DNA of 64,000 nt from Deltaproteobacteria bacterium. GTDB lineage: Bacteria; Desulfobacterota; Binatia; UBA9968; JAJDTQ01. Positions 16,731 through 24,836 of this stretch are shown here, one piece after another. Each line of letters opens with the position of its first letter. Positions within the stretch are counted from its first letter, which is position 1. The notes under the pieces were generated by a model. The model saw nothing but the letters and a program-made list of their open reading frames with translations. It was not told the DNA's origin and made no database searches. A program made the position numbers and the translations under genes. Location of the stretch: contig JAPPNF010000148.1 in assembly GCA_028818755.1 (NCBI GenBank), positions 1 through 64,000 of the forward strand. Direction: 5' to 3'.

Positions 16731-16987
16731 TCGAGGTCTTCGGCGGTGAGCCTTTCGAACTCCTCCTCGATTGCATCGAGAACGCGGCGATTCTCCTCGG
16801 AAAGATCGGATAGCGCACCGAAACCGGCCATCCAGGGCGGCTCCGAATCGTGTGTCTCGGTGCCGCAACGCCGGAGTTGTGCTTCAAGCGCTTCGGTAAA
16901 GAAACGCCTCAAGGTGACGCCGCGGGCAGCAGCGAGGGCCTTTGCATGCCGGAACATGCCGTCCGGAAGCTCGATCGTCGTCTTCAT
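16727..16987 (-). CDS. vapB: VapB-type antitoxin
   Basis: An 86-residue protein starting MKTTIELPDGMFRHAKALAA, typical of ribbon-helix-helix DNA-binding antitoxins, with an acidic C-terminal tail (EEFERLTAEDLE) that would bind the toxin. It overlaps vapC by 4 bp and precedes it in the transcript, the usual order. Members of this family repress their own operon. The 99-bp gap upstream to 17086 has no gene. Confidence 0.9.
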   Translation of the reverse strand: MKTTIELPDGMFRHAKALAAARGVTLRRFFTEALEAQLRRCGTETHDSEPPWMAGFGALSDLSEENRRVLDAIEEEFERLTAEDLE

Positions 16988-17086
16988 GGACCCATAATCC
17001 CATAAAAATGGGTATCGCTCAAGCAACTTGGGGTCAGCGCGTCTCACCTTCTGCCCGGTGGACCCCGTCGGTAGCCGGATGCATGC

Positions 17087-18442
17087 CTACGCTGCAAGCC
17101 GCGCAATGCACCTGCGGGCCGTCTCGGTGACCGCGACCGTATCCACCGTCGTCAGCATGCAATCGCGCACCACCGGGCGTCCCTCCACCAGAAGGTCGCG
17201 AACAGTGAGTGGCCCGCAGAGCACGAGAGCGGCCACCGGGTCCCATGCGCCGGCGGCGCCCAGGCCGGAAACGTCCCAGATCGCCAGGTCGGCACGCTTG
17301 CCCGGCTCGATGGTTCCGAGCTCGCCGGCACGTCCGAGAACAGTCGCCCCGCCCAGGGTCGCGATCTCGATGGCTTCGCGGGCGCTCATGGCGGCGGCGC
17401 CGTGACGGACCCGCTGCAGCATCATGGCCTGCCGCGCTTCGGGCAGGAGGCTTCCGGAATCGTTGCTGGCCGATCCGTCGACACCCAGGCCGACGGCGAC
17501 GCCGGCGTCGCGCATGGCGCGGACCGGTGCGATGCCCGACCCCAACCGGCAGTTGGACGACGGGCAGTGCGCGACGCCGGTCCGGGTGCGGGCAAAGAGG
17601 GCGATCTCTCTCGGCTCCAGCTGAACGCAGTGCGCGTGCCACACGTGCTCTCCGACCCAGCCCAGCGATTCGGCATACTCGCCGGGGCGGCAGCCGATGT
17701 TTTCGAGCGACCAGGCGACGTCTTCGGCGTTCTCGGCCAGGTGCGTGTGCAGGCGGACGTCCTTGTCGGCCGCCAGCGCGACGGCATCGCACATCAACTC
17801 CCGGGAGACGGAAAAGGGCGAGCAGGGAGCGATGCCGACGCGGACCATGGCGCCCTCGGATGGATCGTGAAAGGCGTCGATCACGCGGATACAGTCTTCG
17901 ATGATGTCGGCCTCGCGCTCGGTCATGTTGTCAGGAGGCAAACCGCCGGAGCTTTCGCCCACGCTCATTGCGCCGCGGGTGGGGTGGAAGCGCAGTCCGA
18001 CGGCGCTCGCTGCCTCAATCGTGTCCTCCAACCGCACGCCGTCCGGATAGAGGTAGAGGTGATCCGAGCTCGTGCCGCAGCCGGAAAGGGCCAGTTCCGC
18101 CAGCCCGAGTTGCGCCGACACCAACATGTCCTCGGGTCGCATTCGAGCCCAGACAGGGTAGAGCGACCTGAGCCAGCCAAACAGCGATGCATCCTGACCC
18201 GCCGGCACAGCGCGGGTCAAGGTCTGGAAAAGGTGATGATGGGTATTGACGAGCGCCGGCGTCACCACGCAGCCACGGGCATCAATCACCTCCCACCCGG
18301 CAGGGTCCTCCGGGCCTCCGGCTCCCACGTTCTCGATCTTGCCGTCCACTACGAGGATGTCCGCGCCCACCAGCTCGCTTCGGCCCACGTCCATCGTGAC
18401 GACGACATCGGCGTTACGGATCCAGCGTCCATGGTCCGTCAA
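17087..18442 (-). CDS. Amidohydrolase, 8-oxoguanine deaminase / s-triazine hydrolase-like
   Basis: A 451-residue metal-dependent deaminase/hydrolase of the cytosine deaminase-like group (COG0402). Metal ligands visible are NTHHHLFQTLTRA (HxH), LHTHLAENAED, HAHCVQLEP and GLGVDGSASND; RTGVAHCPSSNCRLGSGIAPVR is also typical. The overall pattern resembles 8-oxoguanine deaminase and the triazine hydrolases AtzB/TrzN; substrate assignment within this group is unreliable. The likely start is a TTG at 18442; a start at 18523 would add 27 unconvincing residues. It is divergent from hipBA. Confidence 0.88.
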   Translation of the reverse strand: MTDHGRWIRNADVVVTMDVGRSELVGADILVVDGKIENVGAGGPEDPAGWEVIDARGCVVTPALVNTHHHLFQTLTRAVPAGQDASLFGWLRSLYPVWARMRPEDMLVSAQLGLAELALSGCGTSSDHLYLYPDGVRLEDTIEAASAVGLRFHPTRGAMSVGESSGGLPPDNMTEREADIIEDCIRVIDAFHDPSEGAMVRVGIAPCSPFSVSRELMCDAVALAADKDVRLHTHLAENAEDVAWSLENIGCRPGEYAESLGWVGEHVWHAHCVQLEPREIALFARTRTGVAHCPSSNCRLGSGIAPVRAMRDAGVAVGLGVDGSASNDSGSLLPEARQAMMLQRVRHGAAAMSAREAIEIATLGGATVLGRAGELGTIEPGKRADLAIWDVSGLGAAGAWDPVAALVLCGPLTVRDLLVEGRPVVRDCMLTTVDTVAVTETARRCIARLAA

Positions 18443-18484
18443 ATGACTTCTCCTGTCTTGCGCTCCCAGTGACCTCGGTCGATG

Positions 18485-18644
18485 ATTTTGTCTAATCGGG
18501 TGGTAGCATCTTGCAGGGCTCAAATGATTTGTCTAAACATATCTTTTAGGATAATAAATCTGCTTATACATATCATATACTTGAGCTTCGTCTCATGGAT
18601 TGATCTGTTATAGTAGATTAATTTAGGCTAATGATATAGAATAA
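18485..18644. promoter_or_regulatory. AT-rich divergent control region of hipBA
   Basis: This stretch is far more AT-rich than its surroundings. It contains a direct repeat of TGATTT(T)GTCTAA (near 18484 and 18525) and an imperfect inverted pair TATC-TTTTA-GGATA near 18540-18553. The latter resembles the TATCC...GGATA half-sites of the E. coli HipB operator, but with shorter spacing. Clear -35/-10 boxes cannot be fixed. Confidence 0.5.
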
Positions 18645-18962
18645 ATGATCGCAATGATTTATACAACTGAACATATCGCCTCTATCCTCAAGAGCGCTCG
18701 CAAGGCCCGGGGTTTGAGCCAGCGCGCGCTCAGCGCCAAGGTCGGCGTGCCACAAAGCCATCTCTCGAAAGTAGAGAAAGGCGCGGTCGATCTAAGGGTG
18801 TCCAGCCTCGTGGAACTCGCCCGTGCCCTTGATCTGGAGCTTATGCTCGTTCCGCGCAAATCTGCCCCCGCCGTAAACGCGCTTGTCCACGCCCTGCCCA
18901 TAAGTCGGGAAACCGAAACTTCACGACCAGCTTATGCCCTGGATGAGGAAGACGATGGCTGA
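18645..18962 (+). CDS. hipB: HipB-like antitoxin (Xre-family HTH protein)
   Basis: A 105-residue protein with a Cro/CI-type helix-turn-helix (LKSARKARGLSQRALSAKVG, then VPQSHLSKVEKGAVDLRVSSLVELARAL) and an acidic C-terminal tail. It precedes hipA and overlaps it by 8 bp, the normal HipBA layout, in which HipB binds the kinase and the operator. Two in-frame ATGs (18645 and 18654) are possible starts; neither has a strong Shine-Dalgarno sequence. Confidence 0.92.
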   Translation: MIAMIYTTEHIASILKSARKARGLSQRALSAKVGVPQSHLSKVEKGAVDLRVSSLVELARALDLELMLVPRKSAPAVNALVHALPISRETETSRPAYALDEEDDG

Positions 18963-20169
18963 CGTTGCCGTCCTCAACGTCCTCCTTTACGGTGCGCCCA
19001 TCGGTACACTGACGCGCGTGGCCGGTGACCGCACGCTCTTCTCATTCAACGAGGACTACATCGCCGACAAAGACCGCCCCGTCCTCGGCCTCGGCTTCAA
19101 GGACCGTCTCGGGGAGCTGATCACCGACTTCAGGCCCACGCAGACCAAGTTGTTGCCTTTCTTCTCCAACATGCTGCCCGAAGGACACATGCGAAGCTAT
19201 CTCGCTGAGCGCGCCGGCGTGAATCCCGCACGTGAATTCTTCCTGCTGTGGGTACTGGGCAGCGACCTTCCGGGAGCTGTCACCATCACGCCCGCGGAGG
19301 GAGAGGCTTGGCCGTCCGACGCGGCTGATGCTGGGCGTGGTCGTGACCGATACGACCATGCCCTGCGGTTTTCGCTCGCCGGCGTGCAACTAAAGTTTTC
19401 GGCCATTGAAGCGGCAAGAGGCGGGCTGACCATTCCAGCCAAGGGCGTAGGTGGATCCTGGATCGTCAAGTTGCCCTCCCGGGCGTTCGAGGGCGTGTCC
19501 GAAAACGAATACGCGATGATGACGCTCGCCCGAATGATCGGGATGGACGTGCCAGCACTTCGCCTCGTCAGTATAGATGCCATCGGGAACCTCCCGGAAG
19601 GGATCGGTGCGTTGAAAGGACAGGCGCTCGCCGTCCACCGCTTCGACCGGCTCTCGGACGGCACCCCCGTGCACATCGAGGATTTCGCCCAGATCTTCGG
19701 CGTCTATCCCGACGACAAATACAAAAGAGGCAATGCGCGCAGTATCGCCAACGTTATCGCCGCCGAAGGCAGCGAGGCGGACATTGCCGAATTCATCCGC
19801 CGGCTCACCTTCAACACCCTGATCGGCAATGCCGACATGCACCTCAAGAACTGGTCGATGATCTATCCCGACGGCCGTCGTGCGGCGCTCGCGCCGGCCT
19901 ATGATCTGGTCTCGACGATTCCGTACATCCCGGACCAATTGGCCGCACTCAACGTCAGCCGCACCAAGCGCTTTGATGAGTTCTCCGAAGACGAGCTTTC
20001 CCACCTTGCCGCCAAGGCGCGCCTGCCGTCAAAGCTGGTATTGGACACGGCTCGCGAAACCGTAGCGCTCTTCCATCAGTACTGGGGTGTCGCAAAGGCT
20101 GACCTGCCACTTGCCGAAGAAGTCATCGAGGCCGTCGAAAGGCGCCTGAAGACGATACCGATTGCTTGA
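18955..20169 (+). CDS. hipA: HipA-like serine/threonine kinase toxin
   Basis: HipA toxins phosphorylate an aminoacyl-tRNA synthetase or related target and cause growth arrest. This 404-residue protein has the N-terminal HipA subdomain (LGFKDRLGELITDFRPTQTKLLPFFSNMLPEGHMRSYL in separate blocks), then SLAGVQLKFSA (the P-loop-like site), GSWIVKLPS, and the catalytic segment NTLIGNADMHLKNWSMIY with the aspartate and asparagine. The metal-binding APAYDLVSTIPY follows. All key residues look intact. The ATG at 18955 is preferred to 18934, which lies deeper in hipB. Confidence 0.95.
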   Translation: MADVAVLNVLLYGAPIGTLTRVAGDRTLFSFNEDYIADKDRPVLGLGFKDRLGELITDFRPTQTKLLPFFSNMLPEGHMRSYLAERAGVNPAREFFLLWVLGSDLPGAVTITPAEGEAWPSDAADAGRGRDRYDHALRFSLAGVQLKFSAIEAARGGLTIPAKGVGGSWIVKLPSRAFEGVSENEYAMMTLARMIGMDVPALRLVSIDAIGNLPEGIGALKGQALAVHRFDRLSDGTPVHIEDFAQIFGVYPDDKYKRGNARSIANVIAAEGSEADIAEFIRRLTFNTLIGNADMHLKNWSMIYPDGRRAALAPAYDLVSTIPYIPDQLAALNVSRTKRFDEFSEDELSHLAAKARLPSKLVLDTARETVALFHQYWGVAKADLPLAEEVIEAVERRLKTIPIA

Positions 20170-20217
20170 CTCAACTGCTACGCCCGATGGCGCTACCGAG
20201 CGCAATCCAGAAATAGA

Positions 20218-22401
20218 TCATGTCGAGGAATCCGTGCCGTCACGACCTGCAAGCACCACGAGGGCATCGAGGGCGACGCCGCCCCGGCGTCGCAGCACGA
20301 AGGGATTGACGTCGATGGACTCGAGCCGGTCGCCCAGGTCACGGGCGAGCCGCGACACCGCCATCAACGCCTTGACTACGGCGCTACGGTCCAGCGCCGG
20401 CGCCCCGCGATAGCCGTCGATCAACCGGGCGGCCCCGGTGCGCGCGATCAACGCCTCGGCCGCGGCCTCATCGAGGGTCGGAGCGGCGAAGGCAACGTCG
20501 CGATAAAGCTCCAGCGCCACCCCGCCCGATCCGAACATCACTACGGGGCCCATCTCCGGATCGCGCGAGGCGCCGACCACCAGCTCCAGTTCCCCAGCCA
20601 CCTGCTCGGCCACCAGCACGCCGTCCACGGCGACTCCCCCGGCCTTGCGCGCGACATTGCGCAGGATGGCGTCGTAGCCCTGGCGCACGGCGCCGGCGGT
20701 CATGTTGTTCAGCAGAACGCCGCCCACGTCGGACTTGTGCGTCAGCTCGGCGCCCGCGGCTTTCAGCACCACCGGAAATCCCATGGCGCGGGCGATCCGC
20801 ACCGCTTCGGCCGCGCTGCCGGCCAACCGCTCCCGAGGCGTCCGAAGGCCGTAGGCGCGGAGCAGCGCCTTGGAATCGACCTCCGACAGCGGGGTCGGAC
20901 CGGCACCGTGGCCGGGCCTGCCGAGCACCCTCCGCACGGCCGCCGGCGCCCCTGGCGGATTGCGCCGTTTGGCCGCCGTCTTCCTCGACAACCGTTGCGC
21001 ATGGGAGATGACCGAGCGCACCGTTCGCAACGATTTGTCCGCTTCCTGCAGGAACGCGACGTTGCGCAGCCCGTCGCGCAGCTCCCTGGCATAGTCGTTC
21101 AGGCCATGCGAGATCATGGTGACGAAGGCGATGGGTTTCCTCGCCCGCGCCGCCAGTTCGTTGACCGCGCGCATGTTGGCTTCCTTGTTCCCGCCCTCGG
21201 GCGCCCGCAGCAGCTCCTCCTGCAGCAACAGCATGTCGATGCCGGGATCGTCCAGCAGCGTCTCGACGCAGCGGATGTAGGTCTCGTGGCTGGTGAGGGC
21301 GGCAAAGCCGGAATCCAGGGGATTGCCGATGACGGTGCCTACGCCGAGCAGCTTCTCCAGGCGCTTGCGGGACCTGGCGGAGAGGGACGGAAAGGACAGG
21401 CCGTTGGCGTCCGCGTGGTCGAGCAGCACGCCCCGCAGGCCCCCGGAGAAGGTCATGGCGCCCAGCCTTTCGCCCTTGGGCAGCCGGACGTGCAGCAGAT
21501 ACTCGGCCATCTCCACCACGTCATCGAGGGTGGCGACGCGGACGGCGCCGTAATCACCGGCGATGGCGTCGAAGGCGGCGATGGATCCCGCCAGCGCGCC
21601 GGTATGGGCCAGGGCGGCCGCCCGGCCGTTGTCCGAAGTGCCGAGCTTGACCACGACCACCGGCTTTCCCGCCTTCCTTGCCGCGCCGCAGGCGGCCAGG
21701 AACCGTTCCGGCTCGCGCACCGCCTCCAGGTAGGAGACGATGAGCCGTGTCTGGGGATCGGCCGCGAAGTACTCGATGTAGTCGGCGGTCTTGAGCCCGG
21801 CCTCGTTGCCGCTGCTGACGATGTAGCCCACGTCCATGCCGCGTTCTTCGAGGGTGCGCTTGAGCGCCATCACCAGCCCGCCCGACTGCCCGACGATGGC
21901 GATGGGACCCGGTTTGGTGCGTTGCGGGCGGTTGTCGGTCATGGTGACGAACCCGGCGCCGCCGTTGAAGTTGCCGATGCAGTTGGGGCCGGAAACGGCT
22001 ATGCCCAACTCCGCGATGGCGGCGGAGAGCCGCCGGCCGCGCTCGACGGCCACCGGATCCGGCACTTCGCCGAAGCCGGACGATACCACCGTGGCGCTGC
22101 GCGCCCCGGCGGCCGCCCCTTCGCGCAGGGCCGCCTCCACGAACGGCGCCGGCACGTACACCGCCAAGTGGTCGGGCGGCTCGGGAAGCTCGGCGTAGCT
22201 CATGTAGCAGCGCGTACCCCACACTTCCTCGCGCCGCGGGTTGAACGGATAGACCGGACCCGCATAGCCGTAGCGATCGAGATTGCGCCAGCAGCGCTGG
22301 GGCCAGTTCCCGGGCTTGTCGGTGGCGCCGACGATGACGACGTTGCGCGGATTCAGCAGCGCCTCCACGTCGGGGCGCGGGTTCGGAGCCGGTCGTGGCA
22401 T
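20218..22401 (-). CDS. Acyl-CoA synthetase (NDP-forming), fused alpha-beta type
   Basis: A 727-residue enzyme of the ADP-forming acetyl-CoA synthetase family. It has an N-terminal CoA-binding Rossmann domain (NVVIVGATDKPGNWPQRCWRNL), succinyl-CoA-ligase-like domains (GPNCIGNFNG, IVGQSGGLVMALKRTLEERG), and a C-terminal ATP-grasp domain (MGFPVVLKAAGAELTHKSDVGGVLLNN). Such fused proteins convert acyl-CoA, phosphate and ADP to acid, ATP and CoA, or the reverse. The specific acid is unknown. Starts at 22401 (MPRPAPNPRPDVEALLNP) or 22464 are possible; the former fits family length. Confidence 0.9.
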   Translation of the reverse strand: MPRPAPNPRPDVEALLNPRNVVIVGATDKPGNWPQRCWRNLDRYGYAGPVYPFNPRREEVWGTRCYMSYAELPEPPDHLAVYVPAPFVEAALREGAAAGARSATVVSSGFGEVPDPVAVERGRRLSAAIAELGIAVSGPNCIGNFNGGAGFVTMTDNRPQRTKPGPIAIVGQSGGLVMALKRTLEERGMDVGYIVSSGNEAGLKTADYIEYFAADPQTRLIVSYLEAVREPERFLAACGAARKAGKPVVVVKLGTSDNGRAAALAHTGALAGSIAAFDAIAGDYGAVRVATLDDVVEMAEYLLHVRLPKGERLGAMTFSGGLRGVLLDHADANGLSFPSLSARSRKRLEKLLGVGTVIGNPLDSGFAALTSHETYIRCVETLLDDPGIDMLLLQEELLRAPEGGNKEANMRAVNELAARARKPIAFVTMISHGLNDYARELRDGLRNVAFLQEADKSLRTVRSVISHAQRLSRKTAAKRRNPPGAPAAVRRVLGRPGHGAGPTPLSEVDSKALLRAYGLRTPRERLAGSAAEAVRIARAMGFPVVLKAAGAELTHKSDVGGVLLNNMTAGAVRQGYDAILRNVARKAGGVAVDGVLVAEQVAGELELVVGASRDPEMGPVVMFGSGGVALELYRDVAFAAPTLDEAAAEALIARTGAARLIDGYRGAPALDRSAVVKALMAVSRLARDLGDRLESIDVNPFVLRRRGGVALDALVVLAGRDGTDSST

Positions 22402-22737
22402 TGGGGTTACCTGCGCGGGGCGGTCTGTCTCGATTGTCTGAAGACCCGACAATGGGTGCGTCAATACGCGGGTGGTGGGTGATTGTCAATGGGAGTTGCA
22501 TCCAGTTCCCACGGCAGCGCACCTGGACTCCAGCTCGTGAACACAGTCCGACTTTCTTTCACTTTCCCGTCAACGACCAGAGAGTTTCCCAAGCCGAAGC
22601 GTGAAAAGGGGTGGCTCAGTCTAAAGAAGCCAGATATGATACCGATCAATAAAGTATGTGAGGAAATCGGGCCCGAGAACGTCCTCGCCGAGGCTATGAC
22701 AAAGGCCGTTCGGGGGGCAGAAGGAGCTTGACAAGAA
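22402..22737. other. 336-bp gap with competing weak reading frames
   Basis: No gene can be assigned with confidence. On the plus strand a frame ends at 22731 (possible starts TTG 22483, ATG 22489, GTG 22537, giving 64-82 residues ending in KAVRGAEGA) and abuts the next gene by 6 bp; it could be a small real gene. On the minus strand 22461-22590 reads as a plausible protein C-terminus (VVDGKVKESRTVF, then PGALPWELDATPI) without an intact start, perhaps a gene remnant. Confidence 0.4.
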
Positions 22738-23103
22738 ATGAACGCAGAAACGATCAGCATCATCGTATCCGTGGTGGCAGTCGGCGCGGCAGTCGGAACC
22801 CTTGCGATGATGGGAACCAGGCAACTGCGCCAAGACATGGACCGACGCTTCACCGAAATGCGTGACGACATTCGTGACGTGCGACACGATGTGAGCGAAG
22901 TGCGACGTGACGTGAATGCCCTGCGCGAGGCAGTAGGGGTCCTGAAGGAGGGCGTAGCGTCTTTGAAAGAGGCAGTGAGTTTTTTGAAGAAGGACGTGGG
23001 GTTTCTGAAGGAGGACGTAGGGTTCTTAAAGAAGGACGTGGGGTTTCTGAAGGAGGATGTCGCCGCTCTAAAGGACCGTGGTGGGACTACGGGCGTGGAA
23101 TGA
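22738..23103 (+). CDS. Small membrane-anchored coiled-coil protein with heptad repeats
   Basis: A 121-residue protein with one N-terminal membrane helix (ISIIVSVVAVGAAVGTLAMM, residues about 5-24) followed by an uninterrupted coiled coil. The C-terminal half is built of exact heptads: LKEGVAS, LKEAVSF, LKKDVGF, LKEDVGF, LKKDVGF, LKEDVAA. At the DNA level a 42-bp unit (two heptads) is tandemly repeated. The start region has GGAG ten bases upstream. Function is unknown; proteins of this layout are usually scaffolds or tethers. Confidence 0.75.
   Translation: MNAETISIIVSVVAVGAAVGTLAMMGTRQLRQDMDRRFTEMRDDIRDVRHDVSEVRRDVNALREAVGVLKEGVASLKEAVSFLKKDVGFLKEDVGFLKKDVGFLKEDVAALKDRGGTTGVE
22983..23073 (+). 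repeat. Tandem 21/42-bp repeat encoding coiled-coil heptads
   Basis: About four 21-bp units, alternating between TTGAAGAAGGACGTGGGG and CTGAAGGAGGACGTAGGG forms, so the higher-order period is 42 bp. Copies are nearly identical at the nucleotide level, which implies recent slippage or recombination rather than only protein-level selection. Confidence 0.85.
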
Positions 23104-23121
23104 ACTGCTGTGCGATTCGTT

Positions 23122-23931
23122 TCACTGACTCGCCGTAATTCCTCCATCCACATACATGATCTGCCCGGTCACGAAGGCGGAGGCGTCCGAGCAGAAGAAC
23201 ATCACTGGCCCGACGACGTCCTTGGGGTCGGCGATCCTGCCCAGGGGGATGCGTTCCAGAAGCTGGTTGCGAAACTCGGGGTTCTCGATGACGTGGCGGA
23301 TCATCTCGGTGTAGACGAAGGTGGGGGCTACACCGTTGACGGTGATGCCGTCTCTGGCCAGCTCCATGGCGTGCTGCTTGATGAGCATGACGAGAGCGCC
23401 CTTGGTGCTGCAATAGGCGGAGTAGCCGCGGTCGCGGAGCCCGAGTTGAGCGCGCACGGACAGGAGGTGGACCTGCCGGCCTCCCCCGGCGGCGGTCTGG
23501 TGCTTGGCGGCCGCTTGGGCCAGGAACATGGCGCCCTTCAGATTCACGCGATAGACCTCGTCGTAGGCTTCCTCTGAGACTTTGAGCAGCGGCTCCTCGC
23601 GCTGAATGCCGACGCAATTGACGAGCACGTCGATGCGTCCGTGGCGTTCGGCGACGCTGTCCACTGCCTCCCGGATGGACGAGACGGACTCCACGTCGAG
23701 CGGGATGCCGTCGGTCGCGAGGCCATGTTTTGTCAGAGCCAAGGCGAGCCCTTCCGCCTTGCCCGTATCGCGCCCGGCGACAGTGACGCGGGCGCCGGCC
23801 AGCGCCAGCGCCCAGGCGATGGCCTCGCCGATGCCGCCGTATCCTCCGGGCATGAACACGACCTTGTCGCGCATGTCGAAGAGGTTCGTGAGCTCGGTTG
23901 CGAAATCGATGGTAGGGGTAATGCGTTCCAT
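23122..23931 (-). CDS. Short-chain dehydrogenase/reductase (SDR)
   Basis: A 269-residue classical SDR. The cofactor motif is atypical, MPGGYGGIGEAIAWAL instead of TGxxxGIG, but the NCVGIQ strand end, the active-site YSAYCSTKGAL (Tyr and Lys) and the C-terminal FVTGQIMYVDGGIT are normal. The substrate is unknown. It lies next to a second SDR in the same direction, both downstream-side neighbours of the ABC importer, so they may act on the imported compound or its products. Confidence 0.9.
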   Translation of the reverse strand: MERITPTIDFATELTNLFDMRDKVVFMPGGYGGIGEAIAWALALAGARVTVAGRDTGKAEGLALALTKHGLATDGIPLDVESVSSIREAVDSVAERHGRIDVLVNCVGIQREEPLLKVSEEAYDEVYRVNLKGAMFLAQAAAKHQTAAGGGRQVHLLSVRAQLGLRDRGYSAYCSTKGALVMLIKQHAMELARDGITVNGVAPTFVYTEMIRHVIENPEFRNQLLERIPLGRIADPKDVVGPVMFFCSDASAFVTGQIMYVDGGITASQ

Positions 23932-23952
23932 GGCTTGAATGCCTCCCTGAAA

Positions 23953-24005
23953 TGGCGTCCTTCGACTTCGCTCGGCTACACCTCGCTACGCTCAGGACGA
24001 ACGGG
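23953..24005. repeat. Palindromic repeat family, single arm
   Basis: One arm of the GGCGTCCTTCGACTTCGC...CTACGCTCAGGACGAACGG family, with an 11-base insertion-like variation in the middle, in the 116-bp gap between the two SDR genes. No opposing arm is present. Confidence 0.8.
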
Positions 24006-24047
24006 TATGTGGTTTCCACGATTCTTGAACCGAGACTCCTGCCACGG

Positions 24048-24785
24048 CTAGTCCATGTGCAGGCCGCCATTGATGTCGATGATCTCGCCGGTGATGAAGC
24101 CTGCGTGGGGCGACACCAGGAACGCGATCAGGCGGGCGACCTCCTCGGGTTCGCAGAAACGCCCCACCGGGATCTGACGGAGCAGGGCCTCGCGCTGAAC
24201 GTCGGTGAGTTGCTCGGTGACCATGGGCGTCCTTATGTAGGCGGGCGCGACGCCGTTGACGGTGATGCCCTCGGCGGCGACCTCACGCGCGAGGGAGAAG
24301 GTCAGGGCGCCCAGCCCGCCCTTGGAGGCAGTGTAGGCGGTTCCCGCGGTGAGGCCGCCGCTCTTCATGGCCAGCGAGCAGACGTTCACCACGCGGCCCC
24401 AGCGTTGCCGGCGCATGCCCGGCAGCAGGGCGCGCGTGAGATAGAAGGCGCCGTCCAGGTTGACCGCCATGAGCCGGCGCCACTCGTCCACGGACGTGCT
24501 CTCCGCCTTGTTGTTCGACAGGATTCCGGCGTTGTTGACCAGCGTGTCCACGGTGCCGTACTGGTTCCGGATGGTTTCGCAGACACGCTCCACGGCCGCC
24601 GGGTCGCCAACGTCCACCACCAGGGGCGAGGCGGCAGGGCCGATTTCTTGCGCCTTTTCCTCCAGCCGGTCGGCGGCGACATCCATCATGACGACGCGGT
24701 GCCCGTCGGCGGCCAGTTGCCGGGCCATGGCGGCGCCCAAGGCCCCGGCGGCGCCGGTGACGACACTCAGCCGTTGGCTACTCAT
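24048..24785 (-). CDS. Short-chain dehydrogenase/reductase (3-oxoacyl-ACP reductase-like)
   Basis: A 245-residue SDR with the standard NAD(P) motif VVTGAAGALGAAMARQLA, NNAGIL, the catalytic YTASKGGLGALTFSLARE, and the C-terminal FITGEIIDINGGLHMD. Members annotated as FabG-like act on many substrates; the gene context is catabolic rather than fatty-acid synthesis. The ATG at 24785 has a well-spaced GGAG; the ATG at 24791 is too close to it. Confidence 0.92.
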   Translation of the reverse strand: MSSQRLSVVTGAAGALGAAMARQLAADGHRVVMMDVAADRLEEKAQEIGPAASPLVVDVGDPAAVERVCETIRNQYGTVDTLVNNAGILSNNKAESTSVDEWRRLMAVNLDGAFYLTRALLPGMRRQRWGRVVNVCSLAMKSGGLTAGTAYTASKGGLGALTFSLAREVAAEGITVNGVAPAYIRTPMVTEQLTDVQREALLRQIPVGRFCEPEEVARLIAFLVSPHAGFITGEIIDINGGLHMD

Positions 24786-24836
24786 CCGCATCGCTCCGCG
24801 GCGGGTGGAATGATTCGGCCGGGACAGGAACGACGT

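Noticed and set aside
22461..23153. 230-codon minus-strand frame opposite the coiled-coil gene
   Set aside because: Its first two thirds are Ser/Phe/Thr repeats, mirror images of the heptads. Only its end looks protein-like, which is reported separately.
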